Source: JANRJY01 sp033763735 | GTDB taxonomy: Bacteria; Bacteroidota; Bacteroidia; Cytophagales; UBA9547 | Reading direction: 5' to 3' | Assembly (NCBI GenBank): GCA_033763735.1 | Contig: JANRJY010000020.1 | Location: 1 to 64,000 of the forward strand | Length of the DNA stretch: 64,000 bases | Part shown: positions 25,364-35,001 of the stretch, piece after piece | How the letters are laid out: every line of letters begins with the position of its first letter | Numbering within the stretch: position 1 is the stretch's first letter | Position numbers and translations under genes: made by a program | The notes under the pieces: model-generated | Databases searched by the model: none | Seen by the model: only the letters and a program-made list of their open reading frames with translations | Told to the model about the DNA's origin: nothing

Positions 25364-25981
25364 TTATCGATGCGATACGGTAAAAGCTATATCTCTACCT
25401 TGCTTTTGTATAATGGCGAGGTTGATCCAACATAGAGCAAATTGTTCAAGTAGCCCCACTTTATCAAGTCCTCCAAAGTGATACACTTTGCCGAATCCTA
25501 TATCGTGAGCAAGTTGTGAAGCAATAGTATTAGCTTTTTCACTATCTCCGGCAGTAAACATATCTATACCTTTGCCGTTGTAAATTGGATTGAGCATATT
25601 TTCAAAGCCAGTGGAATTGAAGCATTTGACCACATCCAACGTATTGACATTTGCCAAAATAGCTTGAGTGGTATTGGCATAATCTGTAAGTTTTGCCATA
25701 ATACCGTTCATGGTGTCAATTATTACTTTGCCCGAAACGTCACCTAAAGATTTGGCTGTTTCTGCTGCAGCAACTGCCGGAACCGAAATAATTATCACTT
25801 CAGAAACGGATACCGCTTGTCGAATAGAAGCTGCTTTTATGGATGTCGAATAATTTAACAATTCTTTTCCTTTGAAGGTATTTAGTTCGCGCACCCCTAA
25901 AGTAATGGAATGACCAGCATCTGCCAATCGCTTCGCAAGTGCACCACCTACATTTCCGGTACCAATAATTGCTATTTTCAT
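25364..25981 (-). CDS. NADP-binding protein, F420-dependent reductase-like family
   Basis: This 205-residue protein has a Rossmann motif IGTGNVGGALAKRL at the N-terminus and the sequence SVPAVAAAETAKSLGDVSGKVIIDTMN. The layout is that of the small F420-dependent NADP reductase-like family (COG2085), a single domain. In organisms without F420, as expected for Bacteroidota, these proteins use NAD(P) for an unknown reductase reaction. It starts at ATG 25981 and ends 4 bases from the convergent sugar dehydrogenase gene. Confidence 0.75.
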   Translation of the reverse strand: MKIAIIGTGNVGGALAKRLADAGHSITLGVRELNTFKGKELLNYSTSIKAASIRQAVSVSEVIIISVPAVAAAETAKSLGDVSGKVIIDTMNGIMAKLTDYANTTQAILANVNTLDVVKCFNSTGFENMLNPIYNGKGIDMFTAGDSEKANTIASQLAHDIGFGKVYHFGGLDKVGLLEQFALCWINLAIIQKQGRDIAFTVSHR

Positions 25982-26068
25982 GATTTTACTATTTTATTAT
26001 ATTTATTTTACTAATATTGCACAAACTAAAAACTTAATACTTTTATTTTAAATAAACACAAACTTATC

Positions 26069-28765
26069 ATGAATCTAAGAATATTCATTTGGACTAATTT
26101 ATTGTTATTTTCTTTCTTAACAAATGCTCAAGACGGAGAACCTCCAAAATTAAATTCATTTCAATTTTTGACAGATACTATTATACCTGGGCAAAAATTC
26201 TACGCCAAAGTAAATATTACAGATGATATTTCAGGATTAGATACAAATAATTTTTCAATGTATCTTAGTAAAAAGGCATATTGCAATGACTGTAATTACA
26301 ATCAGATAAGAATAGATAAAATTGAAAAAATTAATGGAAATGACTTTACAATTAGCGGTATAGGTTTGGCTATACAAAAAGGAGATTACTATGCGAATAC
26401 GCGCTTATGCGACAACGCTTCTAATTGTTATTATCCCAATGGAAATATTAATGAAACAATTTATTTGAAATCAAACATTGATTGTGTAAATACTGGTTGT
26501 GGTTATAATGGCAATCCAACTAATATCCCAGATAGCTTACTTCCAAAAATAGTTTCTATTAAACATGTTAAAACTTTTGCCAATCCATTAGATACGCTTT
26601 CAATTATAGTGGAACCAAATAAAAAACTGATATCTCAAAACTTCAACACCGGTTGGATTGCAGCTGTTTTAAGAAGCCCTTCGGGTTATGCACAAATCAA
26701 CTCAGAAAGTAATTTATTTGAAATTCAATCAGACAGTGGCAAGTACTTGCTCACCTTTGCAATTCCTGATTTGGCAGAATGGGGCAACTGGTCAATTGAT
26801 TATTTAATGTTAGGAGATACTAATTCATATCATAAATATTACAACACTGATGAATTATTGACAATTTCGGGATATGATGTCAACAAATTTGTTGTTGGCA
26901 AAACGTACACCTTAAGTACCTCTGGCACATCATTTACCACCGATTCAGTAACAAACACATTGCTTTTGGATGTTAAGACGGATATCCCCAATTGCAATAT
27001 ATGGGTAAATGACTCTTGGATTATTGTCGATAAGTATTTAATAGTTGGTTCAAATAATTTAACAACCACCTCAATTTTAATTTCTTGTGATGAAGATAAC
27101 TTTGTAGGTCAAAGAAAAGGAACAATAATTTTGAATGGAAAGGGATTAAATAAGGAAATTGAAATTATCCAAAACGCAAGCAGAATATTTAGCTTACAAT
27201 CCAAAGATTTATATTTATATAGTAATGCCAGTACAAATTCAATTTTTTCATTATCAGACAAGGATGTTAACATTACAAACACGTACAATTGGATTAATGT
27301 CGTTCCTAAAGTTGGAAATAACTTTTCAGTTGATGGAATAGGTTATTTTAATATTATTGTTTCACAAAATATAGATTCTCTACCAAGAATTGCTGTACTT
27401 ACGGCAACTTCCGGAAATCTTATAAGGTTTTTAACCATAACTCAGGCAGGAATATCAATAACTAATCCTAATGCTTTCTTTTATATTTCACTAAAAGACA
27501 CAACGATAAATAATGATTCAACATTTATTGTAAATTATATTGCCGGAAGTGAAACCATACATATACAGAATTCATTTAATTGGATAAGTATAAACTATTT
27601 GGATTCAAGTAATAATGTTGGATTTTCTCAAAAATTATTATCAATTAAAGTAGAATCAAATAATGATTCATTAACAAGAATAGCAACATTAACGGTATCT
27701 TCTGGTAATCTAATTGATTTTATCACGATTACACAAATCGGAAGTGGTCAGTCAATTCCTATAAATGATTATTTAATTGTATCAAATAACTTTTATAGTT
27801 TGAATAATGACAGAGATACAATATCAGTTTATGTACAAAGTAGCCAAGCTTTTACTTTTAACAATTCTTATAATTGGATTACAATTAATGCTCAAACTAC
27901 AATATCAGGCAATAATATCATTCCTGTTATTATTGAACAAAACCCAGATTCAACATTAAGACAAGCAATCATTACAGTAAATTCTGGAAATTTAAGTCGT
28001 ACAATTACAATTATTCAATCTAGCCAATATGTTTCCTTGCCAATCGATACAATAAGTTCACCAAATCCTATTATCATAACCATAACAGGAAGTAATACTA
28101 TTCCAGGAGTTGGACAAAATCCTGCAGATACTATTACATCACTACCAATTCCACCTAATTCAAACATAAATCTGTTAGCCTTAGCAAAAAATTCAGCATA
28201 TGTGACCTCTATAATTGGAATTAAACTTGATACTGTAATTAATGGTTCCAAACCTGTGCTTTATTGGCAACAAGTGCCTAGTTGGAAGGGATATTGTATA
28301 GAAATATCAACGGATTCCGTTTTTTCAACAACTGCAATATTAATCAGTGTATGTGGTTTACGAGTAAATGACTATACCATCCAAAATGGCGTACTGAAAA
28401 GTGGAAGGCAAGAAGCTACTTTATCCGATGGAACAAAATATTATTATAGAATTTCAGGTTTATTGGAAGATGGTTCTCAATCTGCATGGACTAAAGCCGG
28501 TTCATTTGTTTACAAATCCTCAGAAACTGATATTAATGAGGCAGTTATTAACTCAAATATTGTTATTTTCCCAAATCCATCATCTGGCAAATTCACTATT
28601 AAAGGTTTAAATGAAAATTCGCCAATCAAAATCTTAAATGTGAATGGAGGAATCATTTATTCGGGGAACACAAATGATGATATAGAAATAACCCAAAAAG
28701 GATTATATTTTATTACAATATCTACAAGCAACGGCAATAAAATATTTAAGCTAGCAATTCAATAA
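26069..28765 (+). CDS. Large secreted BACON-like repeat protein with T9SS domain
   Basis: This 898-residue protein starts with a signal peptide (FIWTNLLLFSFLTNAQ). The N-terminal 360 residues hold Ig-like beta folds, including a Cys-rich stretch (CNDCNY, CDNASNCYY, CVNTGCGY). At least three BACON-type repeats follow (about 370-460, 470-550, 565-650), each with NWI near the start and R(I/Q)A(V/T/I)(L/I)T(A/V)xSGNL...ITQ at the end. A fibronectin-like segment and a C-terminal Por_Secre_tail (VIFPNPSSGKFTIKG...GLYFITIS) close it. BACON domains are carbohydrate- or mucin-binding; this is likely a surface-attached glycan-binding or adhesive protein. No catalytic motif. Confidence 0.8.
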   Translation: MNLRIFIWTNLLLFSFLTNAQDGEPPKLNSFQFLTDTIIPGQKFYAKVNITDDISGLDTNNFSMYLSKKAYCNDCNYNQIRIDKIEKINGNDFTISGIGLAIQKGDYYANTRLCDNASNCYYPNGNINETIYLKSNIDCVNTGCGYNGNPTNIPDSLLPKIVSIKHVKTFANPLDTLSIIVEPNKKLISQNFNTGWIAAVLRSPSGYAQINSESNLFEIQSDSGKYLLTFAIPDLAEWGNWSIDYLMLGDTNSYHKYYNTDELLTISGYDVNKFVVGKTYTLSTSGTSFTTDSVTNTLLLDVKTDIPNCNIWVNDSWIIVDKYLIVGSNNLTTTSILISCDEDNFVGQRKGTIILNGKGLNKEIEIIQNASRIFSLQSKDLYLYSNASTNSIFSLSDKDVNITNTYNWINVVPKVGNNFSVDGIGYFNIIVSQNIDSLPRIAVLTATSGNLIRFLTITQAGISITNPNAFFYISLKDTTINNDSTFIVNYIAGSETIHIQNSFNWISINYLDSSNNVGFSQKLLSIKVESNNDSLTRIATLTVSSGNLIDFITITQIGSGQSIPINDYLIVSNNFYSLNNDRDTISVYVQSSQAFTFNNSYNWITINAQTTISGNNIIPVIIEQNPDSTLRQAIITVNSGNLSRTITIIQSSQYVSLPIDTISSPNPIIITITGSNTIPGVGQNPADTITSLPIPPNSNINLLALAKNSAYVTSIIGIKLDTVINGSKPVLYWQQVPSWKGYCIEISTDSVFSTTAILISVCGLRVNDYTIQNGVLKSGRQEATLSDGTKYYYRISGLLEDGSQSAWTKAGSFVYKSSETDINEAVINSNIVIFPNPSSGKFTIKGLNENSPIKILNVNGGIIYSGNTNDDIEITQKGLYFITISTSNGNKIFKLAIQ

Positions 28766-28790
28766 GCAATAAATACACATAATGATGTGA

Positions 28791-30134
28791 TTAAAATATC
28801 AACTTAATCAAATCATTAAATATTGCATACACCATAAGGAATAGCAACAATGACATTCCTATTTGTTGCGCAACTTCCATAAAACGGTCCGAAGGTTTTC
28901 TGCGGGTTACAATTTCGTAAAGTAAAAACATTACATGCCCGCCATCCAAAGCCGGTATTGGTAATAAGTTCATGAATGCCAATACCATTGATAATAAACC
29001 GGTTAGATTCCAAAAGCGAATCCAGTCCCAAGTGCCACCAAACTCTTTTGCTATACCTATGGGTCCACTCAATGACTTGCTTACATCAATATCGCCACTA
29101 AACATTTTGCGAAATGCTTTCACTTGCACAACCACAATTGTAAATGCTTTCACTGTTCCTTTACCAATTGATTCAACAAATGAAAAACGCTCTGTTTCTT
29201 CCTTTAAGGTAGTTTCAGCATGAAAGCCAAGTTTTCCTTCCGAATTAACATTTGCTTTTAGAAATACAATTTGGTTATTTCTGTCAACTTTTAATGTGAC
29301 TATTTTGTTGGTTTTCAATTTGAGTGTTTGCTGCAATTCGTGAAAAAATGCAATAGGAACAGAATCGATACCCACTATCTTGTCTCCTTTTTTGAGTCCT
29401 GCTTTGGCTGCACCTGAGCCTGGAACTACTTCGCCTACAAAAAATGGAAATATGGGTTCTACAAATGCATTCTGGCGCTTTTTGTCTGATATTTTATCAA
29501 TAAAATTGGCGGGAATATTTATTTTAAGGATTTGCCCGTCACGGTTTACGGTATAATAACTACCATTTTCAAGCAATACATCCGCTGAAAACAGTTCGTT
29601 GAATTTGTCGAATTTTTGCCCGTTTACATCAATAATAACATCACCTGTTTTAAGACCAATTTCTTTAGCGAGGTCATTGGCTACAATACCATACTTGGCT
29701 TCTTTAACTGAAAGGTATTTTTCACCAATAAAATAAGTAAGGCAAATAAAAATAACCACACCGGTAATCACATTCATAGTAACCCCACCTATCATAATTA
29801 TCAATCGTTGCCATGCAGTTTTGGAGCGAAACTCCCAAGGTTTTGGTTCCGATTTTAGGAATTCCTTATCCATGGATTCGTCAATCATACCATCAATTTT
29901 GACATAACCCCCTAATGGAAACCAACCTATTCCGTATTCAGTATCGCCTTTTTTGAATTTGAACAGTGAAAATTTGAGCAAATTCTGATTTGGAAACAGA
30001 AAATCGAAAAACAAATAAAACTTATCTACTTTGGTTTTGAACCACTTAGCAGGTAAAAAGTGCCCAAGCTCGTGCAGGGTTACTAAAATTGACAATCCCA
30101 GAATAAGCTGGGCCGCCATAATGAGGCCGTCCAT
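28791..30134 (-). CDS. rseP: Site-2 protease RseP (RIP metalloprotease)
   Basis: The protein has 447 residues from ATG 30134 (the frame opens at a TTG three codons earlier). Zinc-binding HELGH lies at residues 20-24 in the first helix, and LDGGH near the end supplies the third ligand. Between them are a PDZ domain (VVPGSGAAKAGLKKGDKIVGIDSV) and one further helix, plus GVTMNVITG. It cleaves membrane-embedded substrates such as anti-sigma factors or signal-peptide remnants inside the inner membrane. The family length is normal (about 440). It stands alone here, without the dxr often found beside it in Bacteroidota. Confidence 0.94.
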   Translation of the reverse strand: MDGLIMAAQLILGLSILVTLHELGHFLPAKWFKTKVDKFYLFFDFLFPNQNLLKFSLFKFKKGDTEYGIGWFPLGGYVKIDGMIDESMDKEFLKSEPKPWEFRSKTAWQRLIIMIGGVTMNVITGVVIFICLTYFIGEKYLSVKEAKYGIVANDLAKEIGLKTGDVIIDVNGQKFDKFNELFSADVLLENGSYYTVNRDGQILKINIPANFIDKISDKKRQNAFVEPIFPFFVGEVVPGSGAAKAGLKKGDKIVGIDSVPIAFFHELQQTLKLKTNKIVTLKVDRNNQIVFLKANVNSEGKLGFHAETTLKEETERFSFVESIGKGTVKAFTIVVVQVKAFRKMFSGDIDVSKSLSGPIGIAKEFGGTWDWIRFWNLTGLLSMVLAFMNLLPIPALDGGHVMFLLYEIVTRRKPSDRFMEVAQQIGMSLLLFLMVYAIFNDLIKLIF

Positions 30135-30310
30135 ATAAAACAATTAAGCTGCAAATGTAACACAAAACAAAAGTCATTTACAAAAATGACCCGCATTGTT
30201 GAATATAAAGTAGATTTGAATGTTACTTCAATTAATTATAATTTCAAAGGTTTGATTAATTTTCAGAATAATATTTTAATTAATTGTTAATTATTGAACT
30301 ATTATAAAAT

Positions 30311-30318
30311 TATATTTG
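30311..30318 (+). promoter_or_regulatory. Candidate -7 element of the peroxiredoxin gene
   Basis: TATATTTG fits TAnnTTTG and lies 48 bases upstream of the ATG. TTG triplets at 30284 and 30294 are 24 and 14 bases away, so the -33 element is not clear. Confidence 0.4.
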
Positions 30319-30366
30319 TATAATTATTAGTTTTGCAAATCATTTAACTTAAACAATAAAATTATT

Positions 30367-31002
30367 ATGGGACTCAGATTAGGGGACATTGCTCCCGATT
30401 TTACAGCAGAAACTACCGAAGGAACCATTAGCTTTCATCAATGGCTTGGAGATAAATGGGGTGTTTTCTTTTCGCACCCCGCAGACTATACACCTGTATG
30501 TACCACCGAACTTGGTGCTGTATCCAAACTAAGAAGTGAGTTTGAAAAGAGAAATGTAAAAGTGCTGGCACTTTCGGTTGATGGCTTGGAATCGCACAAA
30601 GGCTGGATAGGGGATATAAATGAAACGCAAGGAACACAAGTGAACTTTCCAATAATAGCAGATCCGGATTTCCGAATTGCCAACTTGTATGATATGGTTC
30701 ACCCAAATTCAAGCGAAAAAGCAACTGTGCGTTCAGTGTTTGTAATAGGTGCAGATAAAAAAATAAAACTCATTATTACATATCCGGCATCTACAGGCAG
30801 AAATTTTGACGAATTGCTTCGTGTAATTGACTCTTTACAATTGACAGCCAACTATAGTGTAGCTACTCCTGCCAATTGGAAACATGGTGAAGATGTTGTT
30901 GTCGTTCCGGCTATTAAAACGGAAGATGCTATTATCAAATTTCCAAAAGGTGTAAAAGTAGTAAAACCGTATTTGCGACTTACTCCTCAGCCGAATTTAT
31001 AA
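30367..31002 (+). CDS. 1-Cys peroxiredoxin (Prx6 type)
   Basis: This 211-residue protein has the active-site motif HPADYTPVCTTELG with peroxidatic Cys45, the only Cys in the chain. The long C-terminal domain (PANWKHGEDVVVVPAI, PKGVKVVKPYLRLTPQP) places it in the Prx6/1-Cys class and not AhpC. It reduces hydrogen peroxide and organic hydroperoxides in the cytoplasm, resolved by an external thiol. The start at ATG 30367 is unambiguous. A strong terminator follows the stop, so it is a single-gene unit. Confidence 0.93.
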   Translation: MGLRLGDIAPDFTAETTEGTISFHQWLGDKWGVFFSHPADYTPVCTTELGAVSKLRSEFEKRNVKVLALSVDGLESHKGWIGDINETQGTQVNFPIIADPDFRIANLYDMVHPNSSEKATVRSVFVIGADKKIKLIITYPASTGRNFDELLRVIDSLQLTANYSVATPANWKHGEDVVVVPAIKTEDAIIKFPKGVKVVKPYLRLTPQPNL

Positions 31003-31029
31003 TTAAAACGTGCACAAGTGCTAGGTACT

Positions 31030-31079
31030 AAGTGTTCATGTGTTCGCGTTTTGGCGCGGGTTCATGGGCACTTTTTTTT
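31030..31079 (+). terminator. Intrinsic terminator after the peroxiredoxin gene
   Basis: AAGTG (31030-31034) pairs with CACTT (31069-31073), with internal CATG/CATG and CGCG/CGCG pairs around a TTTT loop, followed by a T8 tract. It directly follows the stop codon region and is unusually GC-rich for this genome. Confidence 0.8.
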
Positions 31080-31084
31080 GTTGA

Positions 31085-31250
31085 AATAGAATGATTGAGT
31101 TAGTGAGTTAGTGAATGATTGAGTTTTGAATGATTGAATAATTAAATGAGAAAATGAATAAAATGAATAAAATGATTGAATTTAAAAAAACTTTAACACA
31201 TAGTACCAGAACACATTAACACGTCTAATCGTCAACACTTCAAAACGTCA
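31085..31250. repeat. Low-complexity heptad-like repeat, left copy
   Basis: The segment is made of reiterated GAATGATT, GAGTTAGT and GAATAAAAT words, ending in CGTCAACAC words. Two blocks recur in inverted orientation at 34392-34590: a 27-base block at 31113-31139 (copy at 34458-34484) and a 22-base block at 31141-31162 (copy at 34490-34511). The order of the blocks differs. No coding capacity. Confidence 0.65.
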
Positions 31251-31255
31251 ACACG

Positions 31256-31903
31256 TCATTTTTTAACCACCCCTCTGATTGGTTTTTTACGGTTGGCAAA
31301 AAGTCCTCTTACAACAACAAAAGTGGTAACAGCTACAAAACCTAAAATAATATATTCCAAATAATGTAATAATTCTGGAAATGTTTGACCAAGAAAATAT
31401 CCAGTAAGTACCAATCCGAATACCCAAATACAACCCCCAAGTATATTGTAAAACATAAATCTTCGGAAATCCATTTTGATAATTCCGGCCAAAATGGGCG
31501 CAAATGTGCGCACAATAGGCAAAAATCGACCTATTAATAAAGTATTACCGGCATATTTGATGTAGTAATAGCGGGTTTTGATTAAATATTCTTTTTTGAA
31601 AAACCAGTTTTCTTTTTGATTGATAAAATTGTTGCCCACAAATCTTCCAAAAGTATATCCAGTATAACTTCCGCCAATTGCGGCACAAGCAATGCATATT
31701 ACCAATAAGAAAATTGAAACCGGAAAATCGCCAGTTCCACAAAGTAAACCTGCAGTAAAAAGCAAATAATCACCGGGAAGGAAAAAACCAAAGAAAACAC
31801 CGTTTTCAATAAAAACGATAAGTGTAACAAGCACTAATCCTCCATTTCGGATAAGCTCCTGTGAATTCATCACAGTCTTGAATAATTCAAATATTTGATC
31901 CAA
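31256..31903 (-). CDS. DedA family membrane protein
   Basis: This 215-residue protein has FLPGDYLLFTAGLLCG, the GSYTGYTFGRFVGNNF stretch and RFLPIVRTFAPILAGIIKMDFRRF, all typical of DedA (VTT/SNARE-associated) proteins, in about five membrane segments. DedA proteins help recycle or flip undecaprenyl phosphate and other lipids and protect proton-motive force. The called start is TTG 31903 (DQIFELFKTVMN), which aligns with the second DedA of this window at 52252; ATG 31870 would cut this part. It is divergent from the RND exporter. Confidence 0.88.
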   Translation of the reverse strand: MDQIFELFKTVMNSQELIRNGGLVLVTLIVFIENGVFFGFFLPGDYLLFTAGLLCGTGDFPVSIFLLVICIACAAIGGSYTGYTFGRFVGNNFINQKENWFFKKEYLIKTRYYYIKYAGNTLLIGRFLPIVRTFAPILAGIIKMDFRRFMFYNILGGCIWVFGLVLTGYFLGQTFPELLHYLEYIILGFVAVTTFVVVRGLFANRKKPIRGVVKK

Positions 31904-32054
31904 TTAGATTTTTATTAGGTCGTTATTTTTCAAATTTATAACAATAAACCCAAATCATTCATCAATAATTTAAAAATTAAAACTTTCATTTGCATTTTGA
32001 TTTCATCGGACCAATATTGGTACTAACTTGCCAACGCATTCAATCAAAATTACT

Positions 32055-34391
32055 ATGTGGCGAGCAATTGCAAGCTTTATTATCAGACAAAGAATTATTT
32101 TGACATTATTGACCGTTGGGGTGACAGCTTGGTTAGGATGGGAAGCTCGATTGCTTGAAATGTCATATGAGTACCTTCCTGTAGTTCCCAAAGAAGATCC
32201 CGATATGATTTTTTTTCAACAATTTAAAAAACAATATGGGGAAGATGGAAATATAATGGTAGTAGGATTAAAAGATGAAAATCTTTATAAGCTTAAAAAC
32301 TTTGCCAAATTTCAAAACTACTGTTACAAACTTAAAACAATAGAAGGAGTAAATGATGTAATTAGTATTCCTACACTTCGAAAACTTACAAAAGATACGG
32401 CTCAGGGAGTTTTTTCATTGAGTTACGTTTTTTGGGGACCGGTACAGTACCAAAGTGAACTTGATTCCTTATTAAAAGTTTCGTTCAGTACGGTTTTTTA
32501 TGAAGGACTTGTATTTAATAGTGAATCCAAAGCTACTTTGGTGGCAATTACCCTTAACAAAGATTATCTGAATTCACCTAGGCGTAAGCAATTGATTGGT
32601 ACCATATTAGAACAAAGTAACGATTTTAGTACTTCAAGTTCTATTGACTTGCATTATGCCGGCTTGCCATATGTGCGCTATATCATGATAAGCACTTTTA
32701 AAGAGGAATTCAACTTTTTGCTTATCATGTCCGGCATTGTAACTTGTGCAATTTTGTTTTTCTTTTTCAGATCATTTAACTCTGTGCTATTCACAGTATT
32801 AGTAATAATAATTACAGCTGTTTGGACAGGCGGACTCATTACAGTTCTTGGGTACAAAATAACCTTGCTTACCGGTATGCTTCCTGCATTGCTTGTAGTT
32901 ATAAGTATTCCTACATGTATTTATATGTTCAATAAGTACCATCAGGAGTATCGAAAGCACAGGAATAAGGTGAAAGCTGTCACTCTTATTATTCAGAAAA
33001 TTGGATTTATAACCTTCATGACCAATGCTAATACTGCAGTTGGGTTTTTGGTTTTGTACTTTACTGACATTTCAATAATTAAAGAATTTGGTTTGGTAGC
33101 AGGAGTAATGAGTTTTGCTACTTTTTTGATTACAATAGTAGTAATTCCTGCAGTGCTACTGTATATGCCTGATCCAAGTGAAAAACAAATGTTGCATTTG
33201 GATAAGAAAATGCTTGGAAGAATTAATACCTGGGTGGCTCATGTAGTTTCGAACCACAGCCGATTGGTATATATTATAACCGTTCTATGCATTGCTATTT
33301 CAGTATATGGAATGTTTCAATTGAAGCCAATAGGATTTATGGTGGATGATATGCCCGAACGAAGTGGAGTAAAATCAGATATGGCTTTTTTTGAAAAGGA
33401 ATTTAAAGGGGTAATGCCTTTGGAAATATTGGTAGACCTTGGAAAACGAAAAGCAGCGTACAAACTATCCAACTTGCAGAAACTGGAAGAATTTGAAGAT
33501 TCGTTGATGATTGAACCTGGCATTTCCAGACCCATTTCATTGATAAGTGTGGTAAAAAGTGCTACGCAATCTTTTTACAACGATACTGAAGACAACTACC
33601 GATTACCAACCAATAATGAGAAGAATTTTATACTTCGATATTTTGGAAAGAAAAATAGTGAATTGGATATATTGAGAACCATGGTTGATTCGTCCGCTCA
33701 AGTGGTGCGCCTATCAATGAAAGTGGCTGATATGGGTACAGCCAAAATGGATGATTTGTTTAATGTTCGAATTAAAAGAAAAATTGATTCTGTATTTAAG
33801 GGTACTGACATTAAAGCCCAAATCACAGGTACTTCATTGCTTTTTCTTAAGGGAAATTTGTTTTTGCTTCGCGATTTAACTGAGAGCATGTTTTACGCCT
33901 TTGCTTTGATTTCTCTAATGATGGCATTTTTGTTTTTTGATATTCGAATGATACTGATTTCAATTATTCCAAATCTGATTCCAATGATTATCACTGCCGG
34001 ATTGATGGGACTGTTGGATATCAGACTTAAAATTAGCACCGCGATCATTTTCAGTATTTCTTTTGGTATTACTATTGACAGTACCATACATTATTTGAGC
34101 AAGTTCAAGCAAGAAATTCAAACACATCCTGATATTACTATTTTAGAAGCAGTTATTAAAAGCATTAAAGAAGCGGGAGTAAGTATGATATACACGGCTG
34201 TAGTTCTAATTTTTGGCTTTGGAATATTTTTGTTTTCTGATTTTGGTGGAACGATTGCATTGGGCCTGCTTACCTGCATTACTTTGTTTTTTGCTTTGCT
34301 CACCAACATGATATTGTTGCCTGTTCTTTTAGTAACTTTTGTAGGCAAGAATGTCCGAAATATTAAGGGCATAGATGTGGATGATGATTGA
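32055..34391 (+). CDS. RND/MMPL superfamily exporter
   Basis: The protein has 778 residues from ATG 32055 (the frame opens at a TTG 27 bases earlier). Two halves each hold a helix, a periplasmic loop and a bundle: LLIMSGIVTCAILFFFF to IYMFNKYHQEYRKH in the first, SMFYAFALISLMMAFLFFD to IDSTIHYLSKFKQE in the second. The conserved IDSTIHYLSKF-type motif is that of MMPL-like lipid transporters. It probably moves a hydrophobic substrate such as a lipid or carotenoid out of the inner membrane by proton-motive force; the substrate is unknown. No membrane-fusion partner is encoded beside it. Confidence 0.87.
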   Translation: MWRAIASFIIRQRIILTLLTVGVTAWLGWEARLLEMSYEYLPVVPKEDPDMIFFQQFKKQYGEDGNIMVVGLKDENLYKLKNFAKFQNYCYKLKTIEGVNDVISIPTLRKLTKDTAQGVFSLSYVFWGPVQYQSELDSLLKVSFSTVFYEGLVFNSESKATLVAITLNKDYLNSPRRKQLIGTILEQSNDFSTSSSIDLHYAGLPYVRYIMISTFKEEFNFLLIMSGIVTCAILFFFFRSFNSVLFTVLVIIITAVWTGGLITVLGYKITLLTGMLPALLVVISIPTCIYMFNKYHQEYRKHRNKVKAVTLIIQKIGFITFMTNANTAVGFLVLYFTDISIIKEFGLVAGVMSFATFLITIVVIPAVLLYMPDPSEKQMLHLDKKMLGRINTWVAHVVSNHSRLVYIITVLCIAISVYGMFQLKPIGFMVDDMPERSGVKSDMAFFEKEFKGVMPLEILVDLGKRKAAYKLSNLQKLEEFEDSLMIEPGISRPISLISVVKSATQSFYNDTEDNYRLPTNNEKNFILRYFGKKNSELDILRTMVDSSAQVVRLSMKVADMGTAKMDDLFNVRIKRKIDSVFKGTDIKAQITGTSLLFLKGNLFLLRDLTESMFYAFALISLMMAFLFFDIRMILISIIPNLIPMIITAGLMGLLDIRLKISTAIIFSISFGITIDSTIHYLSKFKQEIQTHPDITILEAVIKSIKEAGVSMIYTAVVLIFGFGIFLFSDFGGTIALGLLTCITLFFALLTNMILLPVLLVTFVGKNVRNIKGIDVDDD

Positions 34392-34590
34392 CGTGCTGAT
34401 GTTTTGACGTTTTGATGGGTTAAAAAATCTTAAATCGTTAATCGTTAATCTGCAATCATTCAATCATTCAAAACTCAATCATTCAAATATTTATTCATTT
34501 TCTCATTTAATCATTCAATAACTCACTAATTCAGTAACTCAGTCATTCAATAACTCAATACTCAATCATTCCTTCTCTAATTTAATTTAT
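34392..34590. repeat. Low-complexity heptad-like repeat, right copy (inverted)
   Basis: The segment is made of CATTCAAT, CTCAATCA and ATCGTTAATCGTTAATC words. It shares a 27-base and a 22-base block with 31085-31250 in inverted orientation and different order. It begins immediately after the exporter stop codon and runs up to the HEPN gene. No gene, no terminator. Confidence 0.65.
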
Positions 34591-34608
34591 ATTTTTTAAT
34601 TTTACAAA

Positions 34609-35001
34609 ATGATGAACAAGGCTGAACATATTGCATACTGGAAGGAAACAGCTGAAACAGATTGGGATACCGCTATTTATTTGATGGATGGCAAAAAGTA
34701 TCATATGGCTTTGTTTATGTTTCATTTAGTAATTGAAAAACTTTTAAAAGCAAATTGGGTTAAGGATAATGTTGACAATATTCCCCCTTATACCCACAAT
34801 TTGGAAGGAATTTATAACCTTACTGAATTGGAATTGGATATCCACACCATTGATTATTTGAGTGTAATTAATAAATGGAATACAACTGCAAGATATCCTG
34901 ATGAGAAAAGAAAGATTTACAAAATGGCCACTAAAGAATATATGGATGAGCAGTTTGAAAAAGTTAAAGAATTAAGAGAATGCTTACTCAAAAGGCTCTA
35001 A
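34609..35001 (+). CDS. HEPN domain protein, putative toxin
   Basis: This 130-residue all-helical protein has the HEPN pattern: YWKETAETDWDTAIYLMDGKKYHMALFMFHLVIEKLLKA (helices 1-2) and YTHNLEGIYNLTELEL. HTH[ND]L-like blocks are usual in minimal HEPN partners. The strict catalytic RxxxxH is not obvious, so the RNase activity is uncertain. It is encoded just before, and overlaps by 22 bases, a nucleotidyltransferase, as in HEPN/MNT (type VII-like) toxin-antitoxin modules where the MNT AMPylates the HEPN. ATG 34609 is followed directly by a second ATG. Confidence 0.82.
   Translation: MMNKAEHIAYWKETAETDWDTAIYLMDGKKYHMALFMFHLVIEKLLKANWVKDNVDNIPPYTHNLEGIYNLTELELDIHTIDYLSVINKWNTTARYPDEKRKIYKMATKEYMDEQFEKVKELRECLLKRL

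Noticed and set aside
30428..30724. 98-codon minus-strand frame opposite the peroxiredoxin gene
   Set aside because: It is antisense to the Prx6 core, has no domain and no start signal.
31085..31250. Possible CRISPR array in the repetitive stretch
   Set aside because: The words are short, overlapping and irregular with no constant spacer; there are no cas genes. It is low-complexity filler.
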